Below, piece by piece: positions 1 to 9,269 of a stretch of 64,000 bases of DNA (the first letter of the stretch is position 1; each line of letters starts with the position of its first letter). The position numbers were made by a program, and so were the translations under genes. The stretch comes from G11 sp947167445 (lineage in GTDB: Bacteria > Bacillota > Clostridia > Lachnospirales > Lachnospiraceae). Location of the stretch: assembly GCA_947167445.1 (NCBI GenBank), contig CAMVID010000002.1:124001-188000 (forward strand). The letters are read 5' to 3'. The notes under the pieces were generated by a model. That model was not told the origin of the DNA, did not search any database, and saw nothing but the letters and a program-made list of their open reading frames with translations.

Positions 1-1
1 C

Positions 2-73
2 ATCATCTTCCTGTATCCCTTCATTCAGAAGTACTTCGTAGACGGTATTATGACCGGCGCGGTCAAAGAGTAG
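2..73 (+). CDS. Sugar ABC transporter permease, C-terminal end (partial)
   Basis: The reading frame entering the window encodes 23 residues ending in DGIMTGAVKE and a TAG stop. Carbohydrate ABC permeases of the MalG/LplC type usually end in a FxxGxxxGAVK motif, and the complete MalG-type permease at 57960-58823 in this window ends in the similar VTGGAVKG. A sugar-binding lipoprotein follows 73 bases later, as expected of such an operon. A weak inverted repeat (AAACGC at 81-86 with GCGTTT at 98-103) lies between them. The rest of the gene is outside the window. Confidence 0.75.
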   Translation: MIFLYPFIQKYFVDGIMTGAVKE

Positions 74-146
74 CGGAATTAAACGCGTAATGTAACGGCG
101 TTTGATTTATAAACCAATTTTCAATCCTATAAAAGGGGGCAAAAAA

Positions 147-1694
147 ATGAAGAAAAAGTTATCTTTGTTACTTGCAGCAACCATGCTGGTATCCTGCCTT
201 GCAGGTTGTGGCGGAACAACTGAAACTGCAAACACATCAAGCAGCAGTTCAGAATCAACAGCAACAACAGCTTCTGATTCTACAGAAGCAGCAGCAACAC
301 CTTCAGGAGAAGTTTCCACAGTTGTTATTCTCTATCCCGGAGAAGAGACTGATGCAATGGCAAACTTCATCAACAATGAACTCAACCCTCGTCTTGCTGA
401 GGAAGCAGGTATTCAGGTTGAGATGCTTTACAAAGGTTGGGATCAGTACTGGGATCAGAAGGGCGTTATGCTCGCAGCCAACCAGAGAATCGACCTTTAC
501 TGGGATGGACTTCCGGATCTTTCATCTATGGTAAATGCTTCACAGTGCCAGCCTCTTGATGACCTCATCAAGGAGAACTGCCCTGATATGCTCAAGGTTA
601 TTCCTGAGTCACAGTTGGCAGGTGGCGTTGTAAACGGCGTTCAGTATGGTATTCCTTCAGCTTATGCACCTTCAAGCTGCATGTTCCAGCTTGTTTGCTT
701 AAGACAGGATATCCTTGATGCAGTTGGAATGACAGACGTTAAGACAGCTGACGATCTTAAAGAGTATGCCACAAAGGCAAAAGAGCAGTTCCCCGAGTTA
801 AAGGGACCCGCTGATATCATCTTTAAGCCCTTGACAAGAAACTTCGCTGACGAGCAGTACACATGGTGTGCATACGGTGATTCCGTAGTTTACGGCGAGG
901 AAACCAAGAAAGCTTATGACTACTTCGAGACAGATGCATTCAAAGAGGTTGCAAAGTTCAATCAGAGCATGTACGAAGCAGGTCTTTACAATGATGAGTT
1001 AACCACAAACTACAACGAGCGTGACTCTCGTATGCAGCAGGGTACATACCTCTGGGTTGAGGGTTCCCTTGGAAAAGAGAACGAGATTATTACTTCCGTT
1101 CGTGGTAACGCACCTGACGCAGTTCTTAAGTCATACCTTCTTAACCCCGATGCTGACAAGTACATCACAGCATGCGGCGGTGAGGTTCTCTGCGTACCTT
1201 ACTCAGCAGAAAACCCTGCAGGCGCTATGAAGTTCTTAAACTGGATCTACAAGAGCCAGGAGAATTATCTCTTTGCACTCTACGGACCTGAAGGTGAGAA
1301 CTACACTGTAACAGATGACGGCAGAATCGAGCTTAAGGATCCTGCATTCGAAGGTTACTTCTATGAGTGGATGTTCAGAAACGCTAACTACACAATGTTC
1401 ACAACAGATATCTCTGATGATTTCATCAAGACATATGAGACATGGGATGACAACGCTAAGACATCTGATGTAATCGCTTTCCACTTCGACAACTCTAACG
1501 TTCTTGAGATCGAGACAGATTGTAACGAAGTTATCAAACAGGAGTTCACTCCCATTGAGTGTGGTTATGTTGATTTCGATACAAACTACCCTGTAGCTCT
1601 TGAGCACTTAAAGGCAGCAGGTATCGATGAGTACGTAGCAGAAGTTCAGCGTCAGCTTGACGAGTACTTCGCAGCAAACGGCTACAATCACTAA
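147..1694 (+). CDS. Sugar ABC transporter substrate-binding lipoprotein (DUF3502/LplA type)
   Basis: This 515-residue protein starts with a lysine-rich type II signal peptide (MKKKLSLLLAATMLV) and a lipobox LAGC, so it should be lipid-anchored outside the membrane. A Ser/Thr/Ala-rich tether of about 45 residues follows, then an extracellular solute-binding fold. The length and the C-terminal part resemble the LplA/DUF3502 group that delivers oligosaccharides to LplB/LplC-type permeases. I chose ATG 147 because an AAAGGGGG ribosome binding site lies just upstream and the signal peptide begins there; an in-frame ATG at 102 would add 15 unlikely residues. It follows a permease gene and precedes a surface glycan protein, suggesting uptake of a complex glycan. 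The substrate cannot be read from sequence. Confidence 0.9.
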   Translation: MKKKLSLLLAATMLVSCLAGCGGTTETANTSSSSSESTATTASDSTEAAATPSGEVSTVVILYPGEETDAMANFINNELNPRLAEEAGIQVEMLYKGWDQYWDQKGVMLAANQRIDLYWDGLPDLSSMVNASQCQPLDDLIKENCPDMLKVIPESQLAGGVVNGVQYGIPSAYAPSSCMFQLVCLRQDILDAVGMTDVKTADDLKEYATKAKEQFPELKGPADIIFKPLTRNFADEQYTWCAYGDSVVYGEETKKAYDYFETDAFKEVAKFNQSMYEAGLYNDELTTNYNERDSRMQQGTYLWVEGSLGKENEIITSVRGNAPDAVLKSYLLNPDADKYITACGGEVLCVPYSAENPAGAMKFLNWIYKSQENYLFALYGPEGENYTVTDDGRIELKDPAFEGYFYEWMFRNANYTMFTTDISDDFIKTYETWDDNAKTSDVIAFHFDNSNVLEIETDCNEVIKQEFTPIECGYVDFDTNYPVALEHLKAAGIDEYVAEVQRQLDEYFAANGYNH

Positions 1695-1725
1695 TTTGTG
1701 TAAAAGAAATTAATAAAAGCTTACG

Positions 1726-1762
1726 ACAACAGGCAGGATTTAAGTCTTCCTGCCTGTTGTTT
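1726..1762 (+). terminator. Intercistronic hairpin after the binding-protein gene
   Basis: A perfect 13-bp stem (ACAACAGGCAGGA at 1726-1738 with TCCTGCCTGTTGT at 1748-1760) has only a short T run, then the next gene starts 17 bases later. It probably acts as a partial terminator or 3'-end stabiliser that raises binding-protein mRNA over downstream mRNA. Confidence 0.65.
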
Positions 1763-1778
1763 AACGATAGGAGATACA

Positions 1779-4700
1779 ATGAAGCGTTTATTAAAGAAAA
1801 TCACCATTATTGTAGCGGCATTCTCTCTGTTTACCCCATTTCTGAATTCCTTATTCTTACCCCAAGTTAAAGCAGCAGAAGAGAATGCCCCTATCGTTAT
1901 AGATGGTGAAGGGGAAGACTGGTTTCACATTACACCCATTTATGACGGCGGAGGTGTAATCAACAAGGTATCGGCATTTGTAACAGAGGACAAGCTCTAC
2001 GGAAAGATGCAGCTTTCTTCTTCCGGAAACTTCGATACCTGGCATATTTATTTTGAGACTGACGGAGACACCACAAACCACCTTTATAAGGCGGGTGCTG
2101 ACTACTTGCTTGAAACGGATATTCTTTATGAATATCAGGGAGACTCGGGAGAGTGGGACGGCCTTGTGGGAACTGCAGTAGCAGTTGAAGACAAGCTCTC
2201 CAAGGACAGAAAGATGTTAGAGTTTGCCATTCCTCTGGAAGCCTTCGGCAATCCTGAGAAAATCGGCATTCACTGCGCAACAGTTGCAAACTGGGCAGAT
2301 GTGGCAAACAATCCCGAAGCCCAGGATGAATACCTGGATGTACCTGCATTCGAGGAAGTATATAACGAAGAAGAGATGGTTGGACTTACAGAGGATGAGC
2401 AGCTCGCTTATCTTGCATCAAAGCAGTTCGCCGGCACTCGTTCACAGTGGGATTCCATTCTTTACGATGCTGTATATAAGAACTCCAACCTTAAGAACCT
2501 CAAAGCTGTAACAGATGGCGACAATCTTTACATTTCGGTGGAGGCAAAGGCTTTAAGTAATAACTTCACAATCTTTGTTAACACCGATACGGCTACCTAT
2601 GAAGTTAAACCCAACGGTTGCGTTTACCACACAGTAAACGGCAAGAAGATGGACATGGGTACTCAGACCGAGGGCTCATTCAAGAGCGACAATGGTTTTG
2701 AAATTGCCATTCCTGTGGAGATTTTTGAGGGAAACACAGATAAATTCGAAATCTACATTGACGAAGAAGGCGAGCGCCTTCCTGATGAAGAGGGCGAGAA
2801 GTTAACAGTTACCGCTCCCATCAGAGAGGAAGCACCTGTTATCACAACAGACGGCGATCCTTCCGACTGGGCAGGAATTAAGCCCATCGGCAAAGGTGAA
2901 GGAAGCCTTGGCGACCTTTATGCTTTCAGAGATAATGACGCCCTTCACGTAATGACATACATAAAAGATGTTGAAGATCCTGAATCAAGTGCAGCTTATA
3001 CCACAAGCTTATTCATCAGCGTTGATAACGATGATAAGACAGGTTTCCAGCACTCAGGCTACGCAACACACAACTCAGGTGATGTTCTTGTCCAGGACTG
3101 GCATTCATACGGCCCCGACAGAAACCTTGAGATTTTCTACGCATCCGAACCCGTAATTCTTGAGTGGAACATGAAGAATTTCTCTAACTCAGTAGAGGGT
3201 TATGAGAAAGCAATTGCTGCCACAAACACCCCCGGTGTTTACTGCGCAGAGTACCTCGTTCCCATTGAAACATTAAGAGGAATTACACCGGGAATCGGCG
3301 ATCAGTTATACATCTGTATCGACAGAAACGATGTTCAGACTGATGAAGAGACATATGAGCGTCTCACTCCCGAGGGATTCACACCTGCAAGAGACCCTAA
3401 GAACGGCTCTTTTGCAAAGGTTCCCAAGTACAACACCACCTTCGATATCACCATGGGTGATTCGGATATAAGTGACTGGGAGAGCGTTCCTGTTTCATTA
3501 AAGCACGTTAATACAACAAACCTTGTAGCTGTTAAGTCTGATGAGAAGCTTTACACAATGGTTACCGCACCCGGCGACCTCTCAACAGTTAACAAATTCT
3601 ACATTGGTACAGATAAGGACGGATACACGGTAGACGGCAGAGAGAACGTTTCATATGTAGTTGACAAGGGAGTTCTCTATGAGGTTACAGGTGATGACAC
3701 TGTAGCCGACGAGGGAGTGAATGTCTTCACATATTATGAGACTGACGCTGTTCTCATGCAGGTTTATATGGAAAAAATCGGCAACCCCTCCAAAGTGAGC
3801 GTTGCTGTAGATTCCAACGATGGCGAGTATGTTCTGCCTGAAAGCGGAATGCTTACCTTAACCAAGTCTATTGAAGAGAGCAGAGATGAAGGTTTCTTCT
3901 ATCCTGTTGAGAGCTTTGATTTTTACAATAACCCCTTCAAAGGATGGGTTGGCTGGGCCGACACCCTTGAGGGAGATGTGGACACTGTTGCAAGTGAACA
4001 CAACCTTGTATACGTTGACTACAAGTGGAGCGAGCTGGAGCCTGAGAAAGGTACCTACGCTTTCGATGCCATCGAGAAACAGTATCAGTTTGAGAAATGG
4101 CAGAAACAGGGCTATCGAATGGTAATCCGTTTTGTTATGGATAACCCCAACATCCTTGACGGAGATCCGAACAAGGAGAGAATGGATATTCCTCAGTGGC
4201 TCTTTGATGAACTTAAAGAAGAGAATGCCGAGGGAGAAGGCCCGGGTACCTTCTATCTCGGACAGAGCATAAAGGATCTGCTTGGCGGATGTGGTTTCTC
4301 ACCTAACTACAAGTCCCCCAAACTCCTTGAGTACCACAGAAATGTTATCAAAGCTTTGGCTGAGAGATATGACGACCCTTCAATCTGTGCATATGTTGAG
4401 GTCGGAAGCCTCGGTCACTGGGCAGAGTTCCACACATGGCCCACAGGAACAGGCTACTTCCCTGAACCTAAGCTTGCTCAGGAATACATGCAGCCCTACG
4501 TGGATTACTTCCACAATGTAAAGGTTGGTATCAGAAAGCCTTACGCAGTGGCTGCTGAGAATAACTGGGGTCTTTATAACGATATCTTCGGCGTTACATC
4601 CGACGGAGGTACCCCCACATTCCTTCAGTGGGCGGCAACAGGTAACACTGACATGCCTGAATCCACAGAGGAAGATATCGCAGCATCCGCTATGCCTGAG

Positions 4701-5459
4701 TGGTGGAAACTTAACTACTCCGGCGGTGAGTTCGCAAACGGCGATTTCAGAACCAATGCACTTGACGAGAATATCTGTGCAGTACTTGGACAGATCAGAG
4801 ACAGCCATACAACCTGGCTTGGTCCCTGCTCCGCATGTGACTTTAAGATCGGCGATCCCGATTACGACTATTACAAGTACAACATCGAGACAATGGTTAA
4901 GACCATGGGCTATCGTTACAACCTCTTCTCAATCTCAGAGGGTGACCTTAACCAGGGTAAGAACACCATCGAGATGACATGGAACAACTCGGGTGTAGCT
5001 CCCATTTACTATAACTGCCCTGTATCTCTTATCCTTAAGGATGCAAGCGGAAACGCGGTTTACGAGCAGGTTATAGACACAGATACAACAAAATGGCTTC
5101 CCGGCAGAACCAATGTCAAAGCAGAGTTTGATATCCCTGCAGATGTAGCCCTGGGCGAGTACACACTTGCAGTTAAGATGGTTACTCCCGACGCTTTGGC
5201 TCAGACCATCAATCTTGCCATGGAAAACGGCAACAAGGACGGAAGCTATGATTTATACAAACTTACGGTAAACGAAGGAACTGTTGAAGAAACAGTGGAG
5301 AGCACCGAGGAAACTACCGAGGAGCCGACTCCTGCTGAGACCGCAAGTGTAGATACTACTAAGACAAATGCTACAGGTTATGTAATCGGCGGCGGGGTTG
5401 TTGCAGCATGTATCGCTGCGGTAGCAGTATTACGTTCTAAGAAAAGAGGAAAAAAATGA
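1779..5459 (+). CDS. Surface protein with CBM9-like modules and DUF4832 C-terminal domain
   Basis: This 1226-residue protein has a signal peptide (about residues 1-33, cleavage near VKAAEE) and a C-terminal hydrophobic segment (about 1200-1218) followed by RSKKRGKK, so it is exported and membrane-anchored. No LPxTG motif is seen. The N-terminal 700 residues hold about four modules resembling CBM9/DOMON domains, each with a D-x-x-DW opening and an L-Y core strand (near 40, 225, 355 and 565). From about 715 a (beta/alpha)-barrel-like region begins (NPFKGWVGW; WSELEPEKGTYAF), like GH-A clan enzymes, followed by a beta-sandwich typical of DUF4832. The Gfo/Idh oxidoreductase downstream overlaps it by four bases (ATGA). 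A glycan-binding or glycan-cleaving role is inferred from context; no catalytic pair can be assigned with confidence. Confidence 0.75.
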   Translation: MKRLLKKITIIVAAFSLFTPFLNSLFLPQVKAAEENAPIVIDGEGEDWFHITPIYDGGGVINKVSAFVTEDKLYGKMQLSSSGNFDTWHIYFETDGDTTNHLYKAGADYLLETDILYEYQGDSGEWDGLVGTAVAVEDKLSKDRKMLEFAIPLEAFGNPEKIGIHCATVANWADVANNPEAQDEYLDVPAFEEVYNEEEMVGLTEDEQLAYLASKQFAGTRSQWDSILYDAVYKNSNLKNLKAVTDGDNLYISVEAKALSNNFTIFVNTDTATYEVKPNGCVYHTVNGKKMDMGTQTEGSFKSDNGFEIAIPVEIFEGNTDKFEIYIDEEGERLPDEEGEKLTVTAPIREEAPVITTDGDPSDWAGIKPIGKGEGSLGDLYAFRDNDALHVMTYIKDVEDPESSAAYTTSLFISVDNDDKTGFQHSGYATHNSGDVLVQDWHSYGPDRNLEIFYASEPVILEWNMKNFSNSVEGYEKAIAATNTPGVYCAEYLVPIETLRGITPGIGDQLYICIDRNDVQTDEETYERLTPEGFTPARDPKNGSFAKVPKYNTTFDITMGDSDISDWESVPVSLKHVNTTNLVAVKSDEKLYTMVTAPGDLSTVNKFYIGTDKDGYTVDGRENVSYVVDKGVLYEVTGDDTVADEGVNVFTYYETDAVLMQVYMEKIGNPSKVSVAVDSNDGEYVLPESGMLTLTKSIEESRDEGFFYPVESFDFYNNPFKGWVGWADTLEGDVDTVASEHNLVYVDYKWSELEPEKGTYAFDAIEKQYQFEKWQKQGYRMVIRFVMDNPNILDGDPNKERMDIPQWLFDELKEENAEGEGPGTFYLGQSIKDLLGGCGFSPNYKSPKLLEYHRNVIKALAERYDDPSICAYVEVGSLGHWAEFHTWPTGTGYFPEPKLAQEYMQPYVDYFHNVKVGIRKPYAVAAENNWGLYNDIFGVTSDGGTPTFLQWAATGNTDMPESTEEDIAASAMPEWWKLNYSGGEFANGDFRTNALDENICAVLGQIRDSHTTWLGPCSACDFKIGDPDYDYYKYNIETMVKTMGYRYNLFSISEGDLNQGKNTIEMTWNNSGVAPIYYNCPVSLILKDASGNAVYEQVIDTDTTKWLPGRTNVKAEFDIPADVALGEYTLAVKMVTPDALAQTINLAMENGNKDGSYDLYKLTVNEGTVEETVESTEETTEEPTPAETASVDTTKTNATGYVIGGGVVAACIAAVAVLRSKKRGKK

Positions 5460-6694
5460 AACTGGCAATTATTGGAGCAGGACAAAGAGGAATGATTTAT
5501 GCGCATTACGCATACGAGAAATGCAATGCGGAAATTGTTGCCGTTGTCGACATCAGCGAGAAAAAGAGAGAGGCAGCTGCAGAGAAGTTTAATATTCCCG
5601 CAAACATGCAGTTTACCAATGTGGAAGACTTCTACAAGCTTGGTAAGGTTGCGGATGCTGTAATCCTTGCTACTATGGACAGAGATCACTTTAAGCACGT
5701 GATGCCTGCCATTGATCTGGGATATGATATCTTACTTGAAAAGCCCATCTCTCCCGACATCGAAGAGTGTCGCAAAATCCAGGAGAATGCTCATAAACAT
5801 GGAGTAAAGATTGTTGTGTGTCACGTTTTGAGATACACCAAGTTTTTCTCCACAATCAAGCAGATTATTGACTCCGGAGAGCTTGGAAAGATTGTTACCA
5901 TCCAGCATGCCGAGAATATAGGCAACTTCCATATGGCACATTCTTTCGTTCGCGGTAACTGGAGAAACAGCGACGAATCAAGCCCCATCATCATGCAGAA
6001 GTCATGCCATGATATGGATATTCTCGTTTGGCTTGTAGACAGCAACTGCAAAGAGATTTCTTCTTTCGGTAATCTCTCATATTTCAGAGAAGAGAATGCA
6101 CCCGAAGGAAGTACAGCTCGCTGCCTTGACTGTCCTGTAGCCGATAAGTGCAGATTCGACGTTAAAAAGGCATATATGCCCATAAGAGGCGATTGGCCCG
6201 CAGTTGTTCTTACAGAGGACCAGTCAGAAGAAGGACTTCTTAAAGCTTTAAGAGAGGGCCCTTACGGAAGATGTGTATTCAGATGTGACAACAACGTTTG
6301 TGATAACCAGATTACAAACATTCTCTTTGAGAATGGGGTAACTGCAACATTCCACCTTTCAGGTCTCACAAACAAGATGCATCGTACCATAAAGATCATG
6401 TGTGAAAACGGCGATATCTACGGTGATGATTCCGAAGATTTCATAACAGTTACACACTATTCTTCAAACTCTAAGTACGAGGGTGAAGTTACAAAGGTAT
6501 CTGTCAACAACGAGGAAGGTTTCCACGGCGGCGGAGACTACAGACTTACCATGGACTTCATTGAGGCCCTTGAGAACAAAGGCGTTGAACTTCGTTCATC
6601 CATCGACCGCTCTATCGAAAGCCATTTGATGGCTTACGCTGCTGAGCAGGCTCGAGTAAAGGATGAGATTATTCACATGGAGGATATCAGATAA
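5456..6694 (+). CDS. Gfo/Idh/MocA family oxidoreductase with cysteine cluster
   Basis: This 412-residue protein begins with a Rossmann motif (IIGAGQRG) and has the LLEKPIS motif near residue 95, whose lysine is the usual catalytic residue of NAD(P)-dependent sugar oxidoreductases of this family. A KSCHDMDIL segment near residue 183 supplies the usual Asp/His region. It is longer than the ~340-residue norm because of an insert holding two cysteine groups: C223, C226, C232 and C273, C277, C282. These could bind a metal. It is translationally coupled to the surface protein (ATGA overlap) and abuts the kinase gene. The likely role is cytoplasmic oxidation, reduction or epimer-type conversion of a sugar or cyclitol taken up by the upstream transporter; the substrate is unknown. 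Confidence 0.85.
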   Translation: MKLAIIGAGQRGMIYAHYAYEKCNAEIVAVVDISEKKREAAAEKFNIPANMQFTNVEDFYKLGKVADAVILATMDRDHFKHVMPAIDLGYDILLEKPISPDIEECRKIQENAHKHGVKIVVCHVLRYTKFFSTIKQIIDSGELGKIVTIQHAENIGNFHMAHSFVRGNWRNSDESSPIIMQKSCHDMDILVWLVDSNCKEISSFGNLSYFREENAPEGSTARCLDCPVADKCRFDVKKAYMPIRGDWPAVVLTEDQSEEGLLKALREGPYGRCVFRCDNNVCDNQITNILFENGVTATFHLSGLTNKMHRTIKIMCENGDIYGDDSEDFITVTHYSSNSKYEGEVTKVSVNNEEGFHGGGDYRLTMDFIEALENKGVELRSSIDRSIESHLMAYAAEQARVKDEIIHMEDIR

Positions 6695-7795
6695 ATGACA
6701 CCCGTTGAGGCTTGTAAATATTTCAGACTTGAGGGCGAAGTAAAAGAGTGCTCCAAGTACGGCAACGGACATATCAATGACACATATCTGGTTGTCTGTG
6801 ATAAAGCTGACGGCACACAGGTAAAGTACATTTTACAGTGTGTTCACTGCACAATTTTCAAAGATCCCGCAGGTTTGATGGAGAATATCAAGAAGGTTAC
6901 GTCCTTCCTTAAGGACAAAATCGTTGCAGTGGGGGGCGACCCTATGAGAGAAACCATGAACCTCATCCTTACAAAGAATGGGGAGGTTTTCGAAAAGGAC
7001 CCTTCAGGAGATATTTGGAGAGTATATGTATTTATAGATAACGCCACCTGTTTTGACAAGGTGGAGAAGCCCGAAGATTTTTACCAGTCAGCATATGCAT
7101 TTGGTAAATTCCAGAATCTCCTGGCAGATTTCGATGCTTCGACCCTTACGGAAACCATTGTGGACTTCCACAATACTGCTGTAAGATTTGAGAGATTCAA
7201 GACCGTTGTCAAAGAGGACAAGATGAACCGCGCAAAGGACGTGGCAGAAGAGATTAAATTCTGCATGGACAGGGCAGAAGATATGAGTAGCTGCGTTGAT
7301 ATGTTAAAAGCCGGCAAACTCCCCTTACGTGTTACACATAACGATACCAAGCTTAATAACGTTATGATTGATGACGCTACAGGCAAGGGACTTTGTGTAA
7401 TCGATTTGGACACTGTAATGCCCGGACTTTCAATCAATGATTTCGGCGATTCCATCAGATTCGGTGCCAACACCGCAGTTGAGGATGAGACAGATTTAAG
7501 CAAAGTATCTCTTTCCCTTGATTTGTTTGAGACCTATGCCAAAGGATTCCTTGAGGGCTGCGGCGGCAAATTAACCGATGCTGAGCTTTCAATGCTTCCC
7601 ATGGGCGCAAAGATGATGACATTGGAGTGTGGAATGAGATTCCTCACAGACTATCTTGAAGGGGATGTTTACTTCAAGACTCATCGTCCCGGCCATAATC
7701 TTGACAGATGCCGTTGCCAGTTTGCATTGGTGGCAGATATGGAAAAGAAGATGGACGACATGCACAAAGTGATTTCAAAAATCACAAACAAATAA
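6695..7795 (+). CDS. APH-fold sugar kinase, N-acetylhexosamine 1-kinase-like
   Basis: This 366-residue protein has the aminoglycoside-phosphotransferase fold: a catalytic-loop motif THNDTKLNNVM near residue 215 and a metal-binding IDLDTVMPG about 20 residues later. That DTVMPG sequence and the overall layout resemble NahK, the N-acetylhexosamine 1-kinase of the bifidobacterial lacto-N-biose/galacto-N-biose pathway, rather than antibiotic kinases. It starts right after the stop of the oxidoreductase and ends the operon, with a strong terminator about 30 bases later. Inferred role: cytoplasmic 1-phosphorylation of an amino sugar or related sugar released from the imported glycan. No GH112 phosphorylase, GalT or GalE is in view, so the exact substrate is open. 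Confidence 0.75.
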   Translation: MTPVEACKYFRLEGEVKECSKYGNGHINDTYLVVCDKADGTQVKYILQCVHCTIFKDPAGLMENIKKVTSFLKDKIVAVGGDPMRETMNLILTKNGEVFEKDPSGDIWRVYVFIDNATCFDKVEKPEDFYQSAYAFGKFQNLLADFDASTLTETIVDFHNTAVRFERFKTVVKEDKMNRAKDVAEEIKFCMDRAEDMSSCVDMLKAGKLPLRVTHNDTKLNNVMIDDATGKGLCVIDLDTVMPGLSINDFGDSIRFGANTAVEDETDLSKVSLSLDLFETYAKGFLEGCGGKLTDAELSMLPMGAKMMTLECGMRFLTDYLEGDVYFKTHRPGHNLDRCRCQFALVADMEKKMDDMHKVISKITNK

Positions 7796-7825
7796 GTGTG
7801 TAAAAGGTGAATCCTTTTGAAAAAT

Positions 7826-7863
7826 GACGCGAAAAGGCCGATGTGTCTTTCGCGTCTTTTTTT
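7826..7863 (+). terminator. Rho-independent terminator
   Basis: Stem GACGCGAAA (7826-7834) pairs with TTTCGCGTC (7848-7856) and is followed by seven T. It closes the glycan operon. Confidence 0.9.
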
Positions 7864-7876
7864 GATTTTTGCTTAA

Positions 7877-7906
7877 TTGCTAGAGGTATTGGTCTCATGC
7901 TATAAT
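7877..7906 (+). promoter_or_regulatory. Sigma-70-type promoter, extended -10
   Basis: TTGCTA (7877-7882), an 18-base spacer and TATAAT (7901-7906) preceded by TGC, so an extended -10. It sits 35 bases before the next lipoprotein gene. Confidence 0.7.
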
Positions 7907-7940
7907 GTTTAGGCTATGTTTTTTACAGGATGGTTAATAA

Positions 7941-9203
7941 ATGAGAATTAGAAGATTTTTACCAATATTACTGATAGGTGCGGCCCTGACGGGGCTTGTG
8001 GCCTGCGGCAAGGAACCGGAACCCGAAGCTATTGTGGAGGAGGTTCCCACACCAACGCCCACACCTGAAATCGTTAAGACCAAGGTAACTTACAGCTACT
8101 TTGACGATTCAATGGAAGAGTGGCTTAAGAAGTGCGAGGCAGACTATGAGGCTAAGCACGAAGACATCGACATTATTCTGAAAAAGGGCGATCCCGACAA
8201 CCTTTCGGAAAGAACGGCGGACGCATTTCTTGTGGACTCAATGGAAATGGGAGAGTGTATAGACAGTGGCCTTGCCACTCCCATAGATTCCTACATGTCC
8301 AAGGCCGGAATCCGAAGGGATGATTATAAGGAAACGGTCCTTAACATGTTTATAAAGGGAAGCAATTTGTATGCCCTCCCTGAAAGCTATGACACCGTGG
8401 GATTGTGGTATAACAAGACCATCTTTGACGCTTCGGGAGTATCATATCCCAACGCAGATACGGGCTGGATGAATGTGGTGGATATCCTCGGAAGCCTTAC
8501 AAATGAGGCAGGGGGCGTGTACGGAATGGCAGTGGATTACAATAACCTTACACCTGTTATGGTTACCATTGCCGAAATGGGCGGCGCAATTTACGACGAG
8601 GAAGGAAATATCGCTGATTTTGGCAATTCCCTTACAAAAGCCGGAATCCGCTGCTTTGTGGACCTGATTGATGCGGGTTACATCCCCTCAGTTGCTTCCA
8701 TGAATGAAAAGAATGCCATTAATAAGCTTATGGATGGTGAGGCTGCCATGATTTACGGATGGGCATCCGACTATCTTACGGTCAAGGCATCTGAGAATGT
8801 AGGAAATTACAATTGTACATATCTTCCGACACTTTCCGGAAACAGGGTTACTCCCATGGTGGGAAGGGCAAATTGTATATCAGAGGCATCCAATTGTAAG
8901 AAGGAAGCTTTTGAGTGGATTGCCTTCCTTACAAAGGATTCTGAGGCAATGAAGGGATTTACCGAAATCTGTCACGGAATTCCGGCATACAACCAGACGG
9001 AGCAGGCGCTTCTCGGAAGTATAGGAGAAGCAAATAACCTCTTTATTTTTGCCGAGGAAGCAGGGGATAATTCCTATATACTTCCTATAGTGCCCGATAT
9101 TAAGGAGAAGCAGACATTTATCAGCGAAGAACTCTTAAGTGCATTTGAACTTAAGAACTCGGTGGATGAGGCCTGCATAGAAATTTGTAGCAAATTTAAC
9201 TAA
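7941..9203 (+). CDS. Extracellular solute-binding lipoprotein (family 1)
   Basis: This 420-residue protein has a type II signal peptide (MRIRRFLPILLIGAALTGL) with lipobox LVAC, then a PTPTPTP-containing tether and a family 1 (UgpB/MalE-like) solute-binding fold, with a typical GLWYNKTIFD strand around residue 155. It is somewhat short for the family. No permease or ATPase gene lies beside it: it has its own promoter and is followed by a gene with another promoter. It may serve a transporter encoded elsewhere or act as an orphan sugar sensor. The ligand is unknown. Confidence 0.85.
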   Translation: MRIRRFLPILLIGAALTGLVACGKEPEPEAIVEEVPTPTPTPEIVKTKVTYSYFDDSMEEWLKKCEADYEAKHEDIDIILKKGDPDNLSERTADAFLVDSMEMGECIDSGLATPIDSYMSKAGIRRDDYKETVLNMFIKGSNLYALPESYDTVGLWYNKTIFDASGVSYPNADTGWMNVVDILGSLTNEAGGVYGMAVDYNNLTPVMVTIAEMGGAIYDEEGNIADFGNSLTKAGIRCFVDLIDAGYIPSVASMNEKNAINKLMDGEAAMIYGWASDYLTVKASENVGNYNCTYLPTLSGNRVTPMVGRANCISEASNCKKEAFEWIAFLTKDSEAMKGFTEICHGIPAYNQTEQALLGSIGEANNLFIFAEEAGDNSYILPIVPDIKEKQTFISEELLSAFELKNSVDEACIEICSKFN

Positions 9204-9215
9204 AGACTTCCATTA

Positions 9216-9244
9216 TTGTCAGAATTCTTGTATAATAATATTAT
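9216..9244 (+). promoter_or_regulatory. Candidate sigma-70-type promoter
   Basis: TTGTCA (9216-9221), 17 bases, TATTAT (9239-9244). A nearby TATAAT at 9231 is an alternative -10 but without a well spaced -35. Confidence 0.5.
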
Positions 9245-9269
9245 CAAATCCAATTAGGGGGTAGGTATT

